Positions 15,272 through 19,885 of a DNA stretch of 19,885 nt are shown piece by piece. The position numbers and the translations under genes are program-made. Each line of letters begins with the position of its first letter. Position 1 is the stretch's first letter. The stretch comes from Eubacterium sp. UBA4343 (lineage in GTDB: Bacteria > Bacillota > Clostridia > Lachnospirales > Lachnospiraceae). Location of the stretch: positions 1-19,885 of the forward strand of contig DGTF01000011.1 in NCBI GenBank assembly GCA_002394235.1, given 5' to 3'. A model generated the notes under the pieces. The model was given only the letters and a program-made list of their open reading frames with translations. It was not told the DNA's origin and did no database searches.

Positions 15272-15364
15272 TCCCTGATATTCACGGAGCACACATGCAC
15301 TTGATGAATACAGAGTTATTTGCAGGAAATCGGACGACCGTGTATAAGAAGGAGGGACTTGAAG

Positions 15365-16327
15365 GTGTTTGATTTTAACAAACCCAAAATTGAAATTAGC
15401 GAGATTTCAGAAGATAAGAAATTCGGCAGATTTGTCGTTGAACCTCTGGAGCGCGGATACGGCACGACCCTTGGAAACTCTCTTCGCAGAATCATGCTTT
15501 CGTCCCTGCCGGGAGCTGCTGTCAGCCAGGTAAAGATCGAGGGTGTACTGCATGAGTTTAGTTCCATTCCGGGTGTAAAAGAGGATGTAACTGAAATCAT
15601 CATGAACCTTAAGAGCCTTTCCATCAAGAATAACAGCAGTTCCGACGAGCCGAAGGTCGCATACATCGAGTATGAGGGCGAAGGCGTTGTGCGCGCTTCT
15701 GATATTCAGGTTGACCAGGATATTGAGATCATGAACCCGGATCAGGTGATTGCGCATCTCAATGGCGGCGCTGACTGCAAGCTCTACATGGAGCTCACAA
15801 TCACAAACGGCCGCGGATATGTAGGTGCTGACAAGGGCAAGACCGATGATATGCCGATCGGAGTAATTGCGGTTGACGCGATTTACACACCGGTTGAACG
15901 TGTCAACATGACGGTTGAAAATACCCGTGTCGGGCAGGTGACCGATTATGACAAGCTGACACTGGATGTCTACACGGACGGAACGCTCGGTCCGGATGAG
16001 GCTGTCAGTCTTGCCGCAAAGGTTCTCAGTGAGCATCTGAAGCTTTTCATTGACCTCTCTGAGAATGCAAAGACGGCAGAAGTCATGATTGAAAAAGAGA
16101 GCAACGAGAAAGAGAAAGTCCTTGAGATGAACATCGACGAGCTTGAGCTTTCCGTTCGTTCCTATAATTGTCTGAAGCGTGCAGGTATCAATACCGTAGA
16201 GGAGCTCTGCAGCAAGACTTCCGAGGATATGATGAAGGTCCGGAATCTCGGACGCAAATCCCTTGAGGAAGTTCTCGCGAAGCTGAATGAGCTCGGACTG
16301 TCCCTTGCCCCGAGTGAAGAACAGTAA
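15365..16327 (+). CDS. rpoA: RNA polymerase alpha subunit
   Basis: This 320-residue subunit nucleates polymerase assembly and contacts UP elements and activators. The N-terminal domain (about 1-235) contains [20 protein letters not shown] and [13 protein letters not shown]. After a short acidic linker comes the C-terminal DNA-binding domain (about 258-312: [30 protein letters not shown]). The start is GTG 15365, preceded by GGAGG (15351-15355) at 9 bases. The in-frame TTG 15359 is too close to that site. The 93-nt spacer can form a CACGG/CCGTG stem (15283-15287/15338-15342) but shows no promoter. Confidence 0.97.
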   Translation: MFDFNKPKIEISEISEDKKFGRFVVEPLERGYGTTLGNSLRRIMLSSLPGAAVSQVKIEGVLHEFSSIPGVKEDVTEIIMNLKSLSIKNNSSSDEPKVAYIEYEGEGVVRASDIQVDQDIEIMNPDQVIAHLNGGADCKLYMELTITNGRGYVGADKGKTDDMPIGVIAVDAIYTPVERVNMTVENTRVGQVTDYDKLTLDVYTDGTLGPDEAVSLAAKVLSEHLKLFIDLSENAKTAEVMIEKESNEKEKVLEMNIDELELSVRSYNCLKRAGINTVEELCSKTSEDMMKVRNLGRKSLEEVLAKLNELGLSLAPSEEQ

Positions 16328-16357
16328 ATATCAATTTTTTAGTTTTACAGATATACA

Positions 16358-16467
16358 GTTAACCCGTAAGACCGGAAGCGCAGGGTGAACGTGTTCTATT
16401 TGTAGATTAAGGCGGGTGCTCAATAAGTCCAAAGAAGCATGAGCATCCGTTCCACAAATAACGGAGG
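16358..16467 (+). promoter_or_regulatory. Structured leader of rplQ with possible Shine-Dalgarno masking
   Basis: Three stems are visible in the 150-nt spacer. GTTAACCC/GGGTGAAC (16358-16365/16383-16390) has one mismatch. CGGGTGCTC/GAGCATCCG (16413-16421/16441-16449) is 9 bp with one G-T. CCGTT/AACGG (16447-16451/16460-16464) shares bases with the second stem and also covers the start of the Shine-Dalgarno ACGGAGG (16461-16467). Stems two and three cannot both form fully, so the leader has two alternative states, one masking the ribosome site. Use as a switch is inference. Confidence 0.5.
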
Positions 16468-16477
16468 AATTACAGAA

Positions 16478-17014
16478 ATGGCTAAATACAGAAAGCTTGG
16501 CAGAACATCTTCTCAGAGAAAGGCTCTTCTCAGAAATCAGGTTACAAACCTGCTTTATCACGGAAAAATCCGCACAACTGAGACCAAGGCCGGTGAGATC
16601 CGCAAGATCGCAGAGAACCTGATCGCACTTGCAGTTCGTGAGAAGGACAATTTTGAGACAGTTACTGTCACTGCAAAGGTTCCGCAGAAGGATGCCGATG
16701 GCAAGCGTGTGAAGAAGGTAGAAAACGGCAAGAAGGTTACCGTTTATACTGAGGTTCAGAAAGAGCTCAAGAAGGATCTTCCTTCCAGACTCCATGCACG
16801 CCGTCAGATGAACAAGGTTTTCTATCCGGTTACTGAGGTTCCGGCCGAGGCGAAGGGCAGAAAAGCCAACACAAAGACTGTTGACATGGCAGCAAAAATG
16901 TTCGACGAAATCGCTCCGAAGTATGCAGACCGCAATGGTGGCTACACCAGAATCATCAAGATCGGTCAGCGTAAGGGCGACGGAGCAATGGAAGTTTTGA
17001 TCGAGCTTGTATAA
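16478..17014 (+). CDS. rplQ: 50S ribosomal protein L17, enlarged form
   Basis: This 178-residue protein lies near the exit tunnel on the 50S surface. The N-terminal [20 protein letters not shown] and the C-terminal [20 protein letters not shown], then MEVLIELV, are standard. Between them, residues about 57-104 form a lysine-rich, hydrophilic insertion ([19 protein letters not shown] inside it) before the conserved LHARRQ. Typical L17 is about 120 residues. The reading frame is intact, so this is an expansion, not a frameshift. ACGGAGG (16461-16467) precedes the ATG by 10 bases. Confidence 0.96.
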   Translation: MAKYRKLGRTSSQRKALLRNQVTNLLYHGKIRTTETKAGEIRKIAENLIALAVREKDNFETVTVTAKVPQKDADGKRVKKVENGKKVTVYTEVQKELKKDLPSRLHARRQMNKVFYPVTEVPAEAKGRKANTKTVDMAAKMFDEIAPKYADRNGGYTRIIKIGQRKGDGAMEVLIELV

Positions 17015-17040
17015 TACGCTGCATTTGAGCAGCTGGTTTC

Positions 17041-17071
17041 GACCGCATTCATTTATGAATGCGGTCTTTTT
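17041..17071 (+). terminator. Intrinsic terminator of the alpha operon
   Basis: GACCGCATTC (17041-17050) and GAATGCGGTC (17057-17066) form a perfect 10-bp stem, loop ATTTAT, followed by TTTTT (17067-17071) and more T-rich sequence. A smaller GCTGC/GCAGC hairpin (17018-17022/17029-17033) precedes it. It ends the ribosomal gene cluster. Confidence 0.95.
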
Positions 17072-17104
17072 ATAGTTTTTTAATTTTTCCCTGTTTATGA
17101 CTGA

Positions 17105-17133
17105 TTGAAACAGAAATCCTCTTGATGTAAAAT
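17105..17133 (+). promoter_or_regulatory. Probable promoter of the lipid kinase gene
   Basis: TTGAAA (17105-17110) and TAAAAT (17128-17133) are separated by 17 bp; each differs from consensus at one base. Transcription would start near 17140 and leave a leader of about 190 nt. Confidence 0.6.
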
Positions 17134-17329
17134 ACCTATTATCGTTATTCATAGTGGTATATCTCCCGGATAATTACACCTTTTTGTTTCATTCTGATCA
17201 TTGGCAGCTGTCAGTTTAGCCTGCTTATTACAGCCAGCATCCTGTTTCAATTCCGCTGCTTATGGATCTGCTCTCTATTGGCACTAATACCTGCTGTTAT
17301 CATTTATCAAGAATATTTAAGGACTATTT
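17134..17329 (+). other. Leader/intergenic DNA before the lipid kinase gene
   Basis: This 196-nt stretch is AT-rich with no convincing reading frame on either strand. A weak stem (TGGC..TGT with ACAGCCA, 17202-17210/17230-17236) is possible. The Shine-Dalgarno TAAGGA (17318-17323) sits at its end. I see no strong terminator or riboswitch-like fold here. Confidence 0.5.
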
Positions 17330-18268
17330 ATGGGTAAAAAACTCCTGTTCGTTTACAATATGCATTCCGGCAAAGGAATGATCAAGGACCGGCTCGCGGA
17401 CATCATCGATATTTTTACGCAGGGCGGATATGATGTGATTGCTCACCCCACGCAGGCGGTGGGGGACGCCACGCGCTTTGTAAAGGATTATGCCGCAATG
17501 AGTGACTGTGTGGTCTGCAGTGGTGGAGACGGAACGCTTGACGAGGTGGTAGACGGTGTAATGGACACCATTCCCGAACTCCCCGTGGGATATATCCCGG
17601 CCGGCAGCACAAATGACTTTGCCAACAGCCTTGCCATTCCGCGTGACATGCTCCAGGCCGCCCGCGACATTGTTCTCGGCGACTTGTATCAATGCGACGT
17701 CGGGGCCTTCAACGACAAGTTCTTCACTTATGTCGCGGCTTTCGGCATGTTTACAAATGTATCCTACGAGACCGATCAGACGCTGAAGAACAATCTCGGC
17801 CACCTCGCATATCTTCTGCAGGCAGGGAAGGAGGTTTTCCGCATTCCCAGCTATCACCTGGTCATTCAGGCAGATGGACGCCGGATCGAGGGCAACTACA
17901 CCTACGGAATGATCACAAACACACGTGTCGTCGGTGGCATGCGGAATCTGACCGGCACATCGGTCGACATGAATGACGGCCTCTTCGAGGTGACACTTGT
18001 GCGCACACCGACAAACCCCATCGAGGTCAATGAGATCGTCCAGAACCTTCTGAATATCAATGAGAACAGCTCGCCCCTTGTGGACAAGCTGAAGGCACAC
18101 CGGATTGTGATTGATTCATCCGAGGAGATCGCGTGGACACTGGACGGTGAATACGGAGACGCTCATAACCATGTCAACATTGAAAACTGCTATAAAAAGC
18201 TAAACCTGTTCCTGAACCGCAGAAACAAGAGCTATCCGGACCAGAACAATTCGGTGGAGAAGCATTGA
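17330..18268 (+). CDS. Diacylglycerol/lipid kinase family protein (DagK/YegS type)
   Basis: This 312-residue soluble ATP-dependent lipid kinase probably phosphorylates diacylglycerol to phosphatidate in phospholipid recycling; the exact substrate cannot be read from the sequence. The catalytic-domain motifs are present: NMHSGKG (residues 10-16), SGGDGTLDEVVDG (64-76) with the nucleotide-binding GGDGT, and PAGSTNDFA (90-98). The C-terminal beta domain includes TLDGEYGD, another family block. There is no signal peptide or membrane segment. The ATG has TAAGGA (17318-17323) 6 bases upstream. It stands alone with its own promoter. Confidence 0.93.
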   Translation: MGKKLLFVYNMHSGKGMIKDRLADIIDIFTQGGYDVIAHPTQAVGDATRFVKDYAAMSDCVVCSGGDGTLDEVVDGVMDTIPELPVGYIPAGSTNDFANSLAIPRDMLQAARDIVLGDLYQCDVGAFNDKFFTYVAAFGMFTNVSYETDQTLKNNLGHLAYLLQAGKEVFRIPSYHLVIQADGRRIEGNYTYGMITNTRVVGGMRNLTGTSVDMNDGLFEVTLVRTPTNPIEVNEIVQNLLNINENSSPLVDKLKAHRIVIDSSEEIAWTLDGEYGDAHNHVNIENCYKKLNLFLNRRNKSYPDQNNSVEKH

Positions 18269-18308
18269 ACCGCAAAACTGTCGCCATTTTTTGACATATA
18301 ATTCACAA

Positions 18309-18342
18309 GCTATTGCAATAGCCAAACTATTTAGTATATAAT
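18309..18342 (+). promoter_or_regulatory. fba promoter with palindrome over the -35 box
   Basis: TTGCAA (18313-18318) and a consensus TATAAT (18337-18342) are 18 bp apart. A perfect 14-bp palindrome, GCTATTGCAATAGC (18309-18322), contains the whole -35 box, a position suited to a repressor operator. The regulator is unknown. A second TTGACA at 18291-18296 lies upstream without a good -10 partner. Confidence 0.7.
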
Positions 18343-18351
18343 GGGTGCGTC

Positions 18352-18448
18352 AGAAGATCAGTTTCCGCCGGTAATACGAATCTCATACAGAATCAGAGTC
18401 TGCACGGCGGTACTTCTTCTATCAAAACGGTACACGGTAACAATGTAC
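18352..18448 (+). promoter_or_regulatory. Hairpins in the fba leader
   Basis: AGAAGA (18352-18357) pairs with TCTTCT (18415-18420). Inside that, CCGCCG (18365-18370) pairs with CGGCGG (18405-18410), giving a 12-bp interrupted stem that starts within a few bases of the predicted transcript 5' end. A second stem pairs GTACA (18430-18434) with TGTAC (18444-18448), about 11 nt before the Shine-Dalgarno (18460-18466). This resembles a stability leader of a highly expressed gene; no riboswitch family is recognised. Confidence 0.5.
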
Positions 18449-18473
18449 GCAGTAATCCTAAGGAGGATAAGAT

Positions 18474-19337
18474 ATGTTAGTTAACGCAGCTGAGATGCTT
18501 AAAAAGGCACAGGCCGGTCACTACGCAGTAGGCCAGTTCAATATCAACAATCTGGAATGGACAAAGTCAATCCTCGAGACAGCGCAGAAGCTGAACTCCC
18601 CGGTTATTCTCGGTGTCTCCATGGGAGCCGGAAAGTACATGACAGGCTATAAGACAGTTGCAGCTATGGTTAAGGCAATGGATGAATCTCTCGGAATTAC
18701 GGTTCCGGTTGCACTTCATCTGGATCACGGTGACTATGATGCCTGCTATGCCTGCATCAAGGCCGGATTTACTTCTATCATGTTTGATGGTTCTCACCTT
18801 CCGTTTGAGGAGAACTTCGCGAAGACAACCGAGCTGGTATCTGTATCTCATAAGCTCGGACTTTCCATTGAGGCTGAGGTCGGAGCAATCGGCGGAGAGG
18901 AAGATGGTGTCGTAGGTATGGGCGAATGCGCAGATCCTGAAGAGTGCAAGAAAATCGCGGATCTCGGCGTAGACTTCCTGGCTGCAGGCATCGGCAACAT
19001 CCACGGCGTATATCCCGCAAACTGGCCGGGACTTTCCTTCGACACTCTGGCAGCGATCAAGGCCAAGACCGGTGATATGCCGCTTGTACTTCACGGAGGC
19101 ACAGGTATTCCGGATGACCAGATCACAAAGGCAATCTCTCTTGGTGTTTCCAAGATCAATGTAAATACCGAGTGCCAGATTGTATTCGCGGAAGCAACCC
19201 GCAAATACATTGAGGCCGGCAAGGATCAGCAGGGTAAGGGATTCGATCCCAGAAAGCTCCTGAAGCCCGGCGCTGAAGCAATCTGCGCAAAGGTAGAAGA
19301 GAAGATCAGACTCTTCGGTTCCGTAGACAAAGCATGA
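18474..19337 (+). CDS. fba: Class II fructose-bisphosphate aldolase
   Basis: This 287-residue zinc enzyme of glycolysis and gluconeogenesis splits fructose 1,6-bisphosphate into glyceraldehyde 3-phosphate and dihydroxyacetone phosphate. Visible motifs are GQFNINN near residue 20, LHLDHGDYD with catalytic Asp84 and zinc ligand His85, IEAEVGAIGGEEDG, the zinc-site NIHGVYP, and LHGGTGIPD with the third zinc histidine, followed by KINVNTECQ. AAGGAGG (18460-18466) is 7 bases upstream of the ATG. Tagatose-bisphosphate aldolase is a relative, but this length and motif set fit Fba better. Confidence 0.95.
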   Translation: MLVNAAEMLKKAQAGHYAVGQFNINNLEWTKSILETAQKLNSPVILGVSMGAGKYMTGYKTVAAMVKAMDESLGITVPVALHLDHGDYDACYACIKAGFTSIMFDGSHLPFEENFAKTTELVSVSHKLGLSIEAEVGAIGGEEDGVVGMGECADPEECKKIADLGVDFLAAGIGNIHGVYPANWPGLSFDTLAAIKAKTGDMPLVLHGGTGIPDDQITKAISLGVSKINVNTECQIVFAEATRKYIEAGKDQQGKGFDPRKLLKPGAEAICAKVEEKIRLFGSVDKA

Positions 19338-19351
19338 AAAATGGGATAAAG

Positions 19352-19370
19352 GCACGCTGTGCGGGTTTTT
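19352..19370 (+). terminator. Weak terminator-like element after fba
   Basis: GCAC (19352-19355) and GTGC (19359-19362) form a short 4-bp stem with loop GCT, followed after GGG by TTTTT (19366-19370). The stem alone is too short to be a convincing terminator. Outer pairing of GATAAA with TTTATC could strengthen it but would consume the T-tract. Confidence 0.3.
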
Positions 19371-19380
19371 ATCTCTCTAT

Positions 19381-19435
19381 CGCGATGTCTGACTCACCCG
19401 GCCGCTTTACGGTGGGATGCGGTTCAGATTTCGCG
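19381..19435 (+). promoter_or_regulatory. Interrupted long stem-loop between fba and glnN
   Basis: CGCGA/TCGCG (19381-19385/19431-19435), TCTGA/TCAGA (19388-19392/19424-19428) and CACC/GGTG (19395-19398/19411-19414) are nested, giving one long interrupted hairpin just before the terminator. ATGCGG (19417-19422) in its 3' side is complementary to CCGCAT (19460-19465) in the terminator loop. Confidence 0.5.
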
Positions 19436-19442
19436 TATATAC

Positions 19443-19483
19443 AAAGACTGCCGCACTAGCCGCATTAGTGCGGCAGTCTTTTT
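19443..19483 (+). terminator. Strong intrinsic terminator between fba and glnN
   Basis: A perfect 16-bp stem (19443-19458 with 19466-19481) and a 7-nt loop GCCGCAT end in TTTTT (19479-19483). It lies 106 nt after the fba stop and 71 nt before glnN. It may simply end fba transcription, or it may act as an attenuator in a glnN leader, because no promoter is visible between it and glnN. Confidence 0.93.
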
Positions 19484-19554
19484 GCAGTCATTGTTTCTGT
19501 AACTGCCCATGCTGCAGCTGACAGAAAAAATTCCCAGACAAGCAGGAGGAAATC

Positions 19555-19885
19555 ATGACAGACGATTATAATCCCTATGTAAATCCGGCCGACATCTTCG
19601 GCGAACTCGTATTCAATGATGAAACCATGCAGGAGCGTCTGCCGAAGAAGGTTTACGCAAAACTGAAGAAAATCATCAATGAGGGTGGCGATCTGGATCT
19701 GGATACCGCAGATGTCATCGCACACGAAATGAAAGAGTGGGCGATCGAGAAGGGCGCTACACACTACACCCACTGGTTCCAGCCCCTGAACGGACTCACT
19801 GCCGAAAAACATGATTCTTTTATCACTTCGCCGCTTCCCTCCGGAAAAACCCTGATGAGCTTCTCCGGAAAGGAGCTGATCAAGG
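19555..19885 (+). CDS. glnN: Glutamine synthetase type III, 5' part
   Basis: The first 110 residues of GlnN, the large (about 700-residue) dodecameric glutamine synthetase that makes glutamine from glutamate, ammonia and ATP. The gene runs past the window end. Near residue 60 is HEMKEWAIEKGATHYTHWFQ, then PLNGLTAEKHDSFI, a signature of type III enzymes not shared with type I GlnA. AGGAGGA (19544-19550) is 4 bases before the ATG. Upstream, TTTCTGT/ACAGAAA (19494-19500/19521-19527) encloses a CTGC/GCAG stem close to the ribosome site. Confidence 0.93.
   Translation, partial: MTDDYNPYVNPADIFGELVFNDETMQERLPKKVYAKLKKIINEGGDLDLDTADVIAHEMKEWAIEKGATHYTHWFQPLNGLTAEKHDSFITSPLPSGKTLMSFSGKELIK

Noticed and set aside
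15320..15364. Longer rpoA starting upstream at 15320, or at TTG 15359
   Set aside because: Alpha subunits begin MFDF; TTG 15359 is only 3 bases after the Shine-Dalgarno, and the 15320 start would add residues absent from the family.
16331..17152. 273-codon open frame on the minus strand across rplQ
   Set aside because: It is antisense to a certain ribosomal gene, runs into the terminator, and its product has no recognisable domain or Shine-Dalgarno.
18567..19355. 262-codon open frame on the minus strand across fba
   Set aside because: It mirrors the codon bias of fba and has no recognisable motif; the sense gene is unambiguous.
1..19885. CRISPR arrays, insertion sequences, phage or toxin genes
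   Set aside because: No arrays of spaced repeats, transposase motifs or inverted-repeat-bounded elements were seen; all genes are core housekeeping genes.

Overview
This window is the S10–spc–alpha ribosomal protein supercluster of a low-to-moderate GC Firmicute. All 34 genes lie on the + strand. A Clostridia/Lachnospiraceae-type organism is the best fit. The reasons are AAAGGAGG-type Shine-Dalgarno sites before nearly every gene, a zinc-type S14, an adenylate kinase with a four-cysteine LID, a small KOW-domain gene between map and infA, rpsD inside the alpha operon, an enlarged L17 (178 aa), and a type III glutamine synthetase at the right edge. The family-level assignment is inference from these features and was not checked by search.

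Layout. (1) Positions 1-316: a strong promoter and a ~220-nt structured leader. (2) Positions 317-5536: S10 operon, rpsJ-rplC-rplD-rplW-rplB-rpsS-rplV-rpsC-rplP-rpmC-rpsQ. (3) Positions 5565-10993: spc operon, rplN-rplX-rplE-rpsN(Z)-rpsH-rplF-rplR-rpsE-rpmD-rplO-secY, closed by an intrinsic terminator. (4) Positions 11051-13093: an independent promoter drives adk-map-KOW gene-infA, followed by a perfect 21-bp inverted repeat with no T-tract. (5) Positions 13213-17071: another strong promoter, a 5'-terminal stem-loop, rpmJ, a 298-nt gap that is almost entirely foldable, then rpsM-rpsK-rpsD-rpoA-rplQ and a clear terminator. (6) Positions 17072-19885: separately promoted housekeeping genes, namely a diacylglycerol/lipid kinase, a class II fructose-bisphosphate aldolase, and the first 110 codons of glnN.

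The first five blocks build both ribosomal subunits and supply linked functions: SecY for protein export, adenylate kinase for nucleotide balance, methionine aminopeptidase for nascent-chain processing, IF-1 for initiation and RpoA for transcription. Several neighbours are translationally coupled by short overlaps (rplD/rplW, rplP/rpmC, rplO/secY, KOW gene/infA). The proteins are ordinary. The unusual content is in the untranslated RNA: a multibranch leader before rpsJ, a tandem pair of co-varying hairpins between rpsJ and rplC, a 5'-end stem-loop before rpmJ, a multi-hairpin region with a four-way junction between rpmJ and rpsM, and a possible Shine-Dalgarno-masking switch before rplQ. The rpmJ–rpsM region is the best candidate for an undescribed regulatory RNA. 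It sits where the alpha-operon translational control element lies in E. coli, and rpsD is downstream of it.
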